A stretch of 55,024 nt of DNA from Paracoccaceae bacterium. GTDB lineage: Bacteria > Pseudomonadota > Alphaproteobacteria > Rhodobacterales > Rhodobacteraceae. Location of the stretch: the NCBI GenBank assembly GCA_018223125.1, contig JAAEZA010000026.1:1-55024 (forward strand). Reading direction: 5' to 3'. The notes beneath the pieces are model-generated. The model saw only the letters and a program-made list of their open reading frames with translations. It made no database searches and was not told the DNA's origin. Positions 42,419 through 50,558 of this stretch are shown piece after piece; positions within the stretch are counted from its first letter, which is position 1; each line of letters opens with the position of its first letter. The position numbers and the translations under genes were made by a program.

Positions 42419-44248
42419 ATGTTCAGACCCACTGCCCCCGACCTGCCCAAAGACCACCGCGACGCGACAGGCGGTGCAACGCTGGGGGATTTGCCGGAAT
42501 GGGATCTGACCCATCTTTACCCGTCCGAAGACAGCCCCGAACTGGCCACAGATCTGGAGTTTCTGACAAAAGAATGCGCAGCCTTTGCAGCGGATTACGA
42601 AGGCAAGCTCGCCGGTTTGACTGCGGCTGAAATGCTGGAGTGCATCCTGCGCTACGAGAAAATCCAATCCGTTTCAGGCCGGATCATGTCCTTTGCAGGG
42701 CTGCGCTATTATCAGGTCACAACCGATCCGGACCGCGCCAAGTTTATCTCGGACATGCAGGGCAAGATCACCGATCTGTCCACACCGCTGGTGTTTTTCT
42801 CGCTGGAAATGAACCGCATCCCCGATGATGTGCTGAACGCAATGCTGGCCGAAAACGCCGGTCTGGCCCGTTACAAGCCGGTTCTGGACCGGATGCGGGC
42901 GATGAAACCCTATCAACTGTCCGACGAGCTGGAAAAATTCCTTCACGACCAGTCTGTTGTTGGTGCCACCGCATGGAACCGCCTGTTTGACGAAACCTGT
43001 GCTGCGCTGGAATTCGATGTGGACGGCGAGAAGCTGAACCTCGAAGCCACGGCAAACCTGCTGTCGGACAGTGACCGTGCCACCCGTCAGAAAGCGGCGG
43101 AGGCTTTTGCAAAAACGCTGGGCGAGAATATCACCTTGTTTGCGCGGATCACCAACACGCTTGCCAAGGAAAAAGAGGTCGAGGACCGCTGGCGCAACCT
43201 GCCAACGCCACAGGCTTCGCGCCATCTGGCCAATGATGTGGAACCCGAAGTGGTTCAGGCCCTGCGCGATGCGGTTGTCGCCGCCTATCCGAAACTCTCG
43301 CACCGTTACTATGCGCTCAAGGCGAAATGGATGGGGCTGGAAAAACTGGAAATGTGGGACCGCAACGCGCCCCTGCCCGGCGCGGATGAGGCCACGATCC
43401 ACTGGGACGAAGCCCGCAAAACCGTTACCGAAGCCTACAGCGCCTTTTCCCCGAAAATGGCGGAACTGGCCGAACCGTTCTTTACACAGGGCTGGATCGA
43501 CGCCGCTGTGAAACCCGGCAAGGCACCGGGCGCCTTTGCCCACCCCACAGTGACCGATGCCCATCCCTATGTGATGCTGAACTACCTTGGCAAACAGCGC
43601 GATGTAATGACGCTGGCCCATGAACTCGGTCACGGGGTGCATCAGGTTCTCGCCGCAGATCAGGGGGAAATGCTGTCTTCCACCCCGCTGACGCTGGCCG
43701 AAACCGCCTCTGTTTTTGGCGAAATGCTCACCTTCCGCAAACTGCTGGACGCCGCCCCCGATCAGGCCGCGCGCAAACGTTTGCTGGCTGGCAAGGTAGA
43801 GGATATGATCAACACCGTGGTCCGCCAGATCGCGTTTTATGATTTTGAATGCAAACTCCACGCCGCCCGCGCCGAAGGCGAACTGACACCCGACCAGATC
43901 AACGACATCTGGATGTCCGTCCAGGGCGAAAGCCTTGGCCCTGTGTTCAACTTCATGGAGGGTTATGAGACCTTCTGGTCCTATATCCCCCATTTCATCC
44001 ACTCGCCTTTCTACGTCTATGCCTATGCTTTTGGCGACGGGCTGGTGAACGCACTTTATGCGGTTTACGAGGAAGGCGAGCCCGGCTTTCAGGACAAATA
44101 CTTCGAAATGCTGCAGGCTGGCGGATCGAAGCATCACAAAGAGCTTCTGGCACCGTTCGGACTGGATGCCAGCGATCCGAAATTCTGGGACAAAGGCCTG
44201 TCCCTGATCAGTTCGATGATCGACGAACTGGAAGCGATGGAAGACTGA
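42419..44248 (+). CDS. pepF: Oligoendopeptidase F (M3 family)
   Basis: 609-residue zinc metallopeptidase of family M3B that degrades short peptides in the cytoplasm. The active-site motif HELGH is at residues 401-405 (LAHELGHGVHQ), with the downstream glutamate ligand in SVFGEMLT. The N-terminal helical domain (DLPEWDLTHLYPS) is typical. A strong intrinsic terminator follows 18 bp after the stop codon. Confidence 0.93.
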   Translation: MFRPTAPDLPKDHRDATGGATLGDLPEWDLTHLYPSEDSPELATDLEFLTKECAAFAADYEGKLAGLTAAEMLECILRYEKIQSVSGRIMSFAGLRYYQVTTDPDRAKFISDMQGKITDLSTPLVFFSLEMNRIPDDVLNAMLAENAGLARYKPVLDRMRAMKPYQLSDELEKFLHDQSVVGATAWNRLFDETCAALEFDVDGEKLNLEATANLLSDSDRATRQKAAEAFAKTLGENITLFARITNTLAKEKEVEDRWRNLPTPQASRHLANDVEPEVVQALRDAVVAAYPKLSHRYYALKAKWMGLEKLEMWDRNAPLPGADEATIHWDEARKTVTEAYSAFSPKMAELAEPFFTQGWIDAAVKPGKAPGAFAHPTVTDAHPYVMLNYLGKQRDVMTLAHELGHGVHQVLAADQGEMLSSTPLTLAETASVFGEMLTFRKLLDAAPDQAARKRLLAGKVEDMINTVVRQIAFYDFECKLHAARAEGELTPDQINDIWMSVQGESLGPVFNFMEGYETFWSYIPHFIHSPFYVYAYAFGDGLVNALYAVYEEGEPGFQDKYFEMLQAGGSKHHKELLAPFGLDASDPKFWDKGLSLISSMIDELEAMED

Positions 44249-44266
44249 TTTCCACCCTGAAACCAC

Positions 44267-44304
44267 AACCGGCGCCCCGACAATGTGGCGCCGGTTTGTC
44301 GTTT
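44267..44304 (+). terminator. Intrinsic terminator after pepF
   Basis: Perfect stem AACCGGCGCC (44267-44276) and GGCGCCGGTT (44287-44296) with a 10-nt loop, followed by TGTCGTTT. It ends pepF transcription. Confidence 0.8.
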
Positions 44305-44354
44305 AAGCCTCTGGCCCCTCTCCGCATGGCCACCGCCCAGCGCCAAGTGGCGCA

Positions 44355-44386
44355 AATCTACTCGAAAGATTCGGAGAATCTACTCG
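44355..44386. promoter_or_regulatory. Direct repeat with GANTC sites upstream of the RTX gene
   Basis: AATCTACTCG occurs at 44355-44364 and 44377-44386, 22 bp apart (two helical turns). The segment between them contains GATTC (44368) and GAATC (44376), with another GAGTC at 44630, so CcrM-type methylation sites cluster here. The whole 442-bp gap from pepF to the RTX gene is AT-richer than its surroundings and shows no gene. Confidence 0.5.
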
Positions 44387-44690
44387 TAATAGTCTCCACA
44401 TATACTTAAGCGCACTTGCAAAGCGGAAAAACCGCGCCACATTCACGCCAGATTTGCCTCAAACGGACCGAAATTCCGTTGCATCATTGCCAGAAAATGC
44501 GCGTGCGACGGCCTTCCACGGGGAAATTGCGCCCCAAATGCCGCGCCCCAAGCGCCAATTAAGGTGATTTTAGGGCATCACATTTTCAACACAAATAATT
44601 GGTTAATCTCCTCGCAATTCGGTCGATGTGAGTCAGTGATCAGGGCCGAAGCAAACACTTTTTGTGGAAACTAGGACGAGGAACACACAA

Positions 44691-45860
44691 ATGACTATTT
44701 CAGGAACAGGCGGCGCGGATACCCTTGTAGGGACAAGCGGCGAAGACATTATCGAAGGCCTGGGCGGCGCTGACAATCTTGATGGTGGCGACGGAAACGA
44801 TTCCATCTACGGCGGTGACGGCGAAGACATTATCGAAGGCGGCATCGGTGCCGATTACATCGAAGGCGGTGCGAAGGCTGACGAGATTTCCGGCGGCAAC
44901 GCTGCGGACGTAATTCTCGGCGATGGCGGGGACGATTTCATCGAAGGTGGTCTCGGCAATGACGAGATCTACGGTGGCGCCAACATCGACATCATCTACG
45001 GCGACGAAGGAGCCGATATTCTGGACGGTGGCGCAGGCAACGACAGCCTTTATGGCGGTCTTGACAATGATGTGTTCCTTGGCAGCGCTGGCGATGACTA
45101 CTACGAAGGCGGCGATGGTAACGATGTCTTCATCTTTGGCGCCGGGGCGGATTCCTACAATGGCGGCGATGGCTACGATACTGTAAGCTATCAAAGCGCC
45201 GAAGCCCGCGTTGTGCTCAGCATGTTCACCTCGTCGGGTTCTTCCTCCGGCGTTGGTGCCGGCGACACATTCAACGGTATTGAAGCGGTTCAACTCACAA
45301 CCTTTAACGACGATGTTGTCGGCTCCAGAGGCAATGACACCATCTACGGCAACGAAGGCCGCGACCGGATTGCAGGTATCGACGGCGACGACGAAATCTA
45401 CGGCGGCGACGGAAACGACAACCTGTCCGGCAACCAGGGCAATGACGTGGTTTACGGTGGCAGCGGAAACGACAAAATCCAGGACGACTGGGGTGACGAT
45501 TTCTACTTCGGGGGCACAGGTCGCGACACGATCCAGCTCTACCGCGGCTCCAACGTAGCAGACGGTGGTGGCGCCAAGGATAAATTCGACATCCTCGCTG
45601 GTACGCACTCTGTTACAGGTGGTAACGGTAAGGACAAGTTCAACTTCCACACCGATACGTTCGATATCACCATCACCGATTTCGAGCACCGCACCGACAA
45701 GCTGAAGTTCTACAAGATGTTTGATGACTTCTCAGCCGCAAAAGATGCGATGACGCAAATCGGCGACGATGTTCAGATCGAACTGGACGCTGCTCTGGTG
45801 CTGATCGAAAACACAACTATCGACGATTTCGGCGCGAAAGACTTCAAATTCTTCGGTTAA
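44691..45860 (+). CDS. RTX (hemolysin-type calcium-binding repeat) protein
   Basis: 389 residues made almost wholly of calcium-binding nonapeptide repeats (GGxGxDxUx, for example GGDGNDSIYGGDGED) from about residue 7 to 290, with a C-terminal region (DTFDITITDFEHRTDKLKFY to the end) of the kind used by type I secretion systems. There is no N-terminal signal and no recognisable enzyme domain, so it is probably secreted by a T1SS as a surface or extracellular calcium-binding protein. No T1SS genes are adjacent. The ATG at 44691 follows AGGACGAGGA. Strongly acidic, Asp/Gly-rich composition differs from neighbouring genes. Confidence 0.88.
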   Translation: MTISGTGGADTLVGTSGEDIIEGLGGADNLDGGDGNDSIYGGDGEDIIEGGIGADYIEGGAKADEISGGNAADVILGDGGDDFIEGGLGNDEIYGGANIDIIYGDEGADILDGGAGNDSLYGGLDNDVFLGSAGDDYYEGGDGNDVFIFGAGADSYNGGDGYDTVSYQSAEARVVLSMFTSSGSSSGVGAGDTFNGIEAVQLTTFNDDVVGSRGNDTIYGNEGRDRIAGIDGDDEIYGGDGNDNLSGNQGNDVVYGGSGNDKIQDDWGDDFYFGGTGRDTIQLYRGSNVADGGGAKDKFDILAGTHSVTGGNGKDKFNFHTDTFDITITDFEHRTDKLKFYKMFDDFSAAKDAMTQIGDDVQIELDAALVLIENTTIDDFGAKDFKFFG

Positions 45861-45938
45861 ATCCGAACCCTTGCCGGGCGGTCCACACTGCCCGGCAGAC
45901 CCCGCACGTCCCCTAGAACACTGCGAATTTCAACCCGC

Positions 45939-45960
45939 CCTGCCCCGTGCAGGTTTTTTT
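45939..45960 (+). terminator. Intrinsic terminator after the RTX gene
   Basis: CCTGC-CCCGT-GCAGG stem followed by TTTTTTT at 45954-45960. It lies 79 bp after the RTX stop and just short of the convergent rpoH stop. Confidence 0.7.
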
Positions 45961-45981
45961 ATGCCAGCACGGCAGCGCGGT

Positions 45982-46881
45982 TTAATCCGCCTCTACCATC
46001 ATGCCCTTTTCCACGGCAAGGTCGCGCATCTTTTCCTGAAGCTTTTCAAAGGCACGAACCTCGATCTGGCGGATACGTTCTCGGCTGACCCCGTATTCCA
46101 CGCTCAGATCTTCCAGTGTAGTCGGATTGTCCTGCAACTTGCGCTGCATCAGAATGTCTTTCTCGCGGTCGTTCAGCACATCCATCGCCTCGACCATCAG
46201 CGCACGCCGCGCCTTCAGCTCGTCGCTTTCGGCATAGCTGTCCGCCTGATCTGCGGTTTCATCTTCCAACCAGTCCTGCCATTCCGCAGCACTGTCGCCT
46301 TCTTCGCCACCAACCCGCGCGTTCAAAGAGGCATCCCCCCCCGACATGCGCCGGTTCATGGAAATCACTTCGTCCTCGGTCACGTTCAGGTCATTTGCGA
46401 TCCGCTTCACGTTCTCGGGGCGCAAATCGCCCTCTTCCAACGCACCAATCCGGTTCTTCGCCTTCCGCAGATTGAAGAACAACTTCTTTTGCGCACTGGT
46501 TGTGCCCATTTTCACCAGAGACCAACTGCGCAGGATGTATTCCTGAATGCTCGCACGGATCCACCACATGGCATAAGTCGCCAGCCGGAACCCTTTATCC
46601 GGCTCGAACCGTTTCACAGCCTGCATCAAACCGACGTTTGCCTCGGAAATCACCTCGGCCGTAGGCAACCCGTAACCGCGATAGCCCATCGCGATCTTCG
46701 CGGCGAGCCGCAGGTGACTGGTAACAAGCTTGTGGGCCGCTTCGGTATCTTCATGATCAATCCACGCCTTTCCCAGCATGTATTCCTCATCCGGCTCCAG
46801 CATCGGAAACTTGCGGATTTCCTGCATGTAACGGCTCAGGCCCTGTTCGGGACTTGGCGCTGGAAGATTGGAATAGCTCAT
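45982..46881 (-). CDS. rpoH: RNA polymerase sigma-32 factor RpoH
   Basis: 299-residue heat-shock sigma factor. Region 2 contains EANVGLMQAVKRFEP and ATYAMWWIRASIQEYILRSW; the RpoH box region has QKKLFFNLRKAKNRI, the signature of sigma-32, and region 4.2 ends in [19 protein letters not shown]. Start at ATG 46881 (MSYSNLPAPS). Alphaproteobacteria often have two rpoH genes; which of these this is cannot be said. Confidence 0.94.
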   Translation of the reverse strand: MSYSNLPAPSPEQGLSRYMQEIRKFPMLEPDEEYMLGKAWIDHEDTEAAHKLVTSHLRLAAKIAMGYRGYGLPTAEVISEANVGLMQAVKRFEPDKGFRLATYAMWWIRASIQEYILRSWSLVKMGTTSAQKKLFFNLRKAKNRIGALEEGDLRPENVKRIANDLNVTEDEVISMNRRMSGGDASLNARVGGEEGDSAAEWQDWLEDETADQADSYAESDELKARRALMVEAMDVLNDREKDILMQRKLQDNPTTLEDLSVEYGVSRERIRQIEVRAFEKLQEKMRDLAVEKGMMVEAD

Positions 46882-47024
46882 GAATTCGGCTCCTTTGACA
46901 GCCCGCAACAGGCGGGACCACAGGACAGTTAGGCACCCGCAAGGCAGTTTTCAAGACAGAGCGCCCCAAACCCGACCACATTCGTTGGGTTTACAGTATT
47001 CCTCAAGTAAATGTGAAGAATACG

Positions 47025-48077
47025 TTACCCGATTGTCGCCTCATTCAAAGCCCGCAATGCGCGATCAAGGGCTTTAAGGTCCGCAGGCAGCTCTGCTTCA
47101 AATTCAACGTAACGCTCTGTCACCGGATGAACAAACCCCAGTTTCGCCGCATGAAGCGCCTGACGCGGAAACCCGCTGATCAAAGCTGCATCCTCGGAAC
47201 CGAGCCCCGCCGTTTTCACCTTGCGACGCGTGCCATAAACCGGATCACCGATCAGCCCGTGACCGATATGGGACAGATGCACGCGGATCTGGTGGGTCCG
47301 CCCGGTTTCAAGCCAGCATTCCACCCGCGCCGCACGATCCGCAAAACTCTCGATCACGGATGCACGGGTGATCGCATGGCGCCCCGAATTGGCTGCAACT
47401 GCCATCCGTTTCCGGTCGGTCTTGTGCCGCTCAATATTTGTTGCCACACGCAAGACGCCGCCCTGCTCGAAGCCGACACCGGACAACCCGCGCAACCGCG
47501 GGTCCGCCGCCGAGGGCACACCGATGCAAAACGCCGTATAGCGCCGGTTGATCGAATGGTCCGCAAATTGCGCCGCCAGCCCCTGATGCGCCACATCACT
47601 TTTCGCAACCACCAGAATGCCGCTGGTGTCCTTGTCGATCCGGTGCACGATTCCGGGCCGTTTCGCCCCGCCGATCCCTGACAGGCTGTCCGCACAATGA
47701 TGCAACAGTGCATTTACCAGCGTTCCGTCCTCGGACCCCGGTGCCGGATGCACCACCATCCCCGCTGGTTTGTTCACAACGATCAGATGGTCATCCTCAT
47801 AAACTACATCAATCGGAATATCCTGCGCCACTATTGTCAGCGTTTCCGCCACCGGCACTACGACCTGCCATTCCTCACCGGGCACACCTTGCGTCTTGAG
47901 CACCGTCACCGGCACCCCGTCCGCCACGCGGGACACTGCCCCCGCTTCAATCAATTTGCCGATACGCGAGCGGCTGAGGCTCGCTTCCTCTGGAACTACA
48001 CCAGCCAGTGCCTTATCAAGGCGCGCAGGCGGCTTGTCGCCAAGGATCAGAACAAGGGTTTGCAACGTGTCAGACAT
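47025..48077 (-). CDS. rluD: Ribosomal large-subunit pseudouridine synthase RluD
   Basis: 350-residue RluA-family pseudouridine synthase, probably modifying 23S rRNA around helix 69. An S4-like RNA-binding domain (RLDKALAGVVPEEASLSRSRI) is followed by the catalytic motif HRIDKDTSG with the catalytic Asp148. The ATG (48077-48075) shares bases with the ATG of the divergent small gene: CATG at 48075-48078 holds both start codons. Confidence 0.92.
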   Translation of the reverse strand: MSDTLQTLVLILGDKPPARLDKALAGVVPEEASLSRSRIGKLIEAGAVSRVADGVPVTVLKTQGVPGEEWQVVVPVAETLTIVAQDIPIDVVYEDDHLIVVNKPAGMVVHPAPGSEDGTLVNALLHHCADSLSGIGGAKRPGIVHRIDKDTSGILVVAKSDVAHQGLAAQFADHSINRRYTAFCIGVPSAADPRLRGLSGVGFEQGGVLRVATNIERHKTDRKRMAVAANSGRHAITRASVIESFADRAARVECWLETGRTHQIRVHLSHIGHGLIGDPVYGTRRKVKTAGLGSEDAALISGFPRQALHAAKLGFVHPVTERYVEFEAELPADLKALDRALRALNEATIG

Positions 48078-48384
48078 GGATCAAAAAGAGTCCCCGATAG
48101 AGGAGCCCGCGAATCTGCGGTTCCTGAGAAGGCTGGTTACGATCCTGACCGCAACCATGATCCTCGGGCTTCTAGCTATCTTCGCCGTGCTTGTCATGCG
48201 TTTCTCGACAAACAGCGGCCTTGCCCTGCCCGACAGCATCACCCTGCCCGACGGCAGCACGGCCACCGCTTTTACCCAAGGCAGTGACTGGTATGCGATT
48301 GTTACAGCGCAGGGCACAATTCTGATCTATGATCGCACAACCGGAGAATTGCGCCAGACCGTTCAAATCGATTCCCGGCCATGA
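48076..48384 (+). CDS. Small single-pass membrane protein (DUF6476-like)
   Basis: 102 residues: a charged cytoplasmic N-terminus, one transmembrane segment (ILTATMILGLLAIFAVLVM, about 24-42) and a short beta-rich periplasmic domain (WYAIVTAQGTILIYDRTTGE). It resembles DUF6476 proteins common in Rhodobacterales; function unknown. Its ATG overlaps the rluD ATG on the other strand, so its promoter and leader lie inside rluD. It precedes dnaG on the same strand. Confidence 0.8.
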   Translation: MDQKESPIEEPANLRFLRRLVTILTATMILGLLAIFAVLVMRFSTNSGLALPDSITLPDGSTATAFTQGSDWYAIVTAQGTILIYDRTTGELRQTVQIDSRP

Positions 48385-48385
48385 G

Positions 48386-48407
48386 CCTCTTTTTGGTCCA
48401 AATATCC
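48386..48407. repeat. Short intergenic box, variant B
   Basis: CCTCTTTTTGGTCCAAATATCC, sharing CAAATATCC with the boxes at 102 and 31925. It begins 1 bp after the DUF6476-like stop, ahead of dnaG. On the minus strand: GGATATTTGGACC. Confidence 0.4.
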
Positions 48408-48454
48408 AAATTCCGCACCTTGCCGCAGCCCCCAAACGACAGCATATTAACTCC

Positions 48455-50434
48455 ATGAGCCTGCCCGACGGTTTTCTCGACGAATTGCGCACCCGCCTGT
48501 CCATCGCCCAAGTGGTGGGCCGCAAGGTCACGTGGGACACACGCAAATCCAATATCGGCAAGGGGGATTACTGGTCTCCCTGCCCTTTCCATCAGGAAAA
48601 GACCGCGTCCTTTCATGTGGATGACCGGAAGGGCTTTTACTATTGCTTTGGTTGTCACGCCAAGGGCGATGCACTGACTTTTGTGCGCGAAACCGAAAAC
48701 GTCGGCTTTATGGAAGCGGTTGAAATCCTCGCCCGCGAAGCGGGAATGCCGGTTCCCAAACGCGATCCGGTGGCCCAGAAAAAGGCGGACCGGCGCACGG
48801 TGCTGGCCGACATCATGGAACAGGCGCTGCAATTCTACCGGATGCAGCTAAAAACCGGACAGGCCACCGCCGCGCGGGAGTATCTGGAAAATCGCGGTAT
48901 GCCACTGGCCATTCAGGAGCGGTTCGAGATCGGCTTTGCCAGCGATACCCGCGCCGCCCTGTTCCAGCATCTGACCGGCAAGGGGATCAGCCCCGCCGAT
49001 CTGGACGAGGCCGGACTTTGCGTGAAACCGGATGACGGCGGCACCCCTTTTGATCGTTTTCGCGGCCGCATCATTTTCCCGATCCGTGATGCACGGGGCC
49101 GCTGCATCGCCTTTGGCGGCCGCGCAATGGACCCGAATGCGCGGGCCAAATATCTGAACAGCCCCGAAACCCCGCTGTTTGACAAGGGGCGCAGCCTATA
49201 CAACCACGGTCCCGCCCGCGAAGCCGCAGGCAAAACCCAAAGCCTGATCGTGGCCGAAGGCTACATGGACGTGATCGCACTGGCACAGGCAGGGTTCGAC
49301 CACGCGGTCGCCCCCCTTGGCACCGCCATTACCGAACCACAGTTGCAACTGATGTGGCGCATGTGCCCCGAACCTGTCATCGCGCTGGACGGGGATACCG
49401 CCGGCATTCGCGCCGCCCGCCGTCTGATTGATCTGGCCCTGCCCCTGATGGAAGCGGGCAAATCTCTGCGCTTTGTGGTGCTGCCCGAAGGACAGGATCC
49501 CGACGATCTGCTCAAATCCTCCGGCCCCGAGGCCATGCAGGCCCTTCTCGACAAGGCGCAACCGATGGTCACCCTGCTGTGGGAACGGGAAATCGAAGGC
49601 AAGGTCTTTGACAGCCCCGAACGCCGCGCCGCCCTTGATGCCAGCCTGCGCACGGCGCTCTCCACCATCAAGGACCCGTCCCTGCGCAGCCATTACACCG
49701 CCGCGATCAAGGAATTGCGGGCCGATCTCTTTGCCCCGAAAAACCGCCCCGATACCCCTTGGCAGCCTGGTTTTGGCAAAGGTGGCAAGGGAAGGGGCAA
49801 ATTCGGCTATCGCCCGCCCCAAACAGCCACGGCTGGCACCAAAACGTCGTTACTGGCGCAACAGAATACCCCCTTCGAACCCTCTCTCCTGCGCGAATCG
49901 ATGATACTGGCTGCGGCCATCCGCAATCCGGCGGCTGCACTGGAACGGGAAACAGCGCTGGAAAAATGCCCGATTACCTCTCCCGATCTGATTAAAATTC
50001 AATCGGCCCTCTTGGCATCCCTGCATTTGGATCTATCTGGAGAGGATGCGTCGGGAAAACTGATCGCCGCGATGACACAGCGGCTCGGTTTTGATCCGAT
50101 GACCCATCTGCTCGCCCTGCCCCCTGTGCGCATACATCCGCACCTGAAACCTGACACGGACCCCGAATTGATTGCTTTGACCCTGGGCGAGGAACTCGCC
50201 AAACATGCCGCCAATATAGGCGCGGAAGCCGAACTGCTTGAGGCGGAAAGAGATCTCGAAGGTCTCGCGGATGAAGGGCTGACATGGCGCATCCAGCAAG
50301 CCTCCAAAGCGCGGGCGGAGGCGATCAAGGCCAGCATCAATCCGGGTGCGGGACAGTCCGAAGACAGGGAAAATTTGTCACAACAGTTACAAAAACTGAT
50401 CGATGATCAGGTTTGGGTAAAGAAAAAGCAGTAG
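48455..50434 (+). CDS. dnaG: DNA primase DnaG
   Basis: 659-residue primase synthesising RNA primers at the replication fork. The CHC2 zinc finger uses Cys43, His46, Cys64 and Cys67 (PCPFHQEK and YYCFGC). The Toprim core has the catalytic glutamate in LIVAEGYMDVIAL and the DXD region in VIALDGDTAG. The C-terminal helicase-binding domain is present. Start at ATG 48455 (MSLPDGFLDELRTR). rpoD follows after 124 bp, the usual macromolecular-synthesis order without rpsU. Confidence 0.95.
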   Translation: MSLPDGFLDELRTRLSIAQVVGRKVTWDTRKSNIGKGDYWSPCPFHQEKTASFHVDDRKGFYYCFGCHAKGDALTFVRETENVGFMEAVEILAREAGMPVPKRDPVAQKKADRRTVLADIMEQALQFYRMQLKTGQATAAREYLENRGMPLAIQERFEIGFASDTRAALFQHLTGKGISPADLDEAGLCVKPDDGGTPFDRFRGRIIFPIRDARGRCIAFGGRAMDPNARAKYLNSPETPLFDKGRSLYNHGPAREAAGKTQSLIVAEGYMDVIALAQAGFDHAVAPLGTAITEPQLQLMWRMCPEPVIALDGDTAGIRAARRLIDLALPLMEAGKSLRFVVLPEGQDPDDLLKSSGPEAMQALLDKAQPMVTLLWEREIEGKVFDSPERRAALDASLRTALSTIKDPSLRSHYTAAIKELRADLFAPKNRPDTPWQPGFGKGGKGRGKFGYRPPQTATAGTKTSLLAQQNTPFEPSLLRESMILAAAIRNPAAALERETALEKCPITSPDLIKIQSALLASLHLDLSGEDASGKLIAAMTQRLGFDPMTHLLALPPVRIHPHLKPDTDPELIALTLGEELAKHAANIGAEAELLEAERDLEGLADEGLTWRIQQASKARAEAIKASINPGAGQSEDRENLSQQLQKLIDDQVWVKKKQ

Positions 50435-50443
50435 AACCATTGC

Positions 50444-50488
50444 GAATCATTGATTCGTTCTATTGATTCGAAACCAGCACAGTGATTC
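50444..50488. promoter_or_regulatory. Cluster of four GANTC sites before rpoD
   Basis: GAATC at 50444 and GATTC at 50452, 50465 and 50484 fall within 45 bp of the dnaG-rpoD gap; the last three are in the repeated heptamer TGATTCG. GANTC is the CcrM methylation site, and clusters mark GcrA/CcrM-controlled promoters in alphaproteobacteria. The cluster lies 71 bp before the rpoD start. Confidence 0.6.
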
Positions 50489-50558
50489 GCCGTATTCGGT
50501 TGAACACCCAGCCGAAATAGGCCAAAGGCCAACGGCACATGATATTTTGGAGGCTAAC

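Noticed and set aside
46027-46042. CTGAAGCTTTTCA as another copy of the 14-bp array unit
   Set aside because: It lies inside the rpoH coding region, has an extra base in the second half-site and no neighbour at 14-bp pitch.
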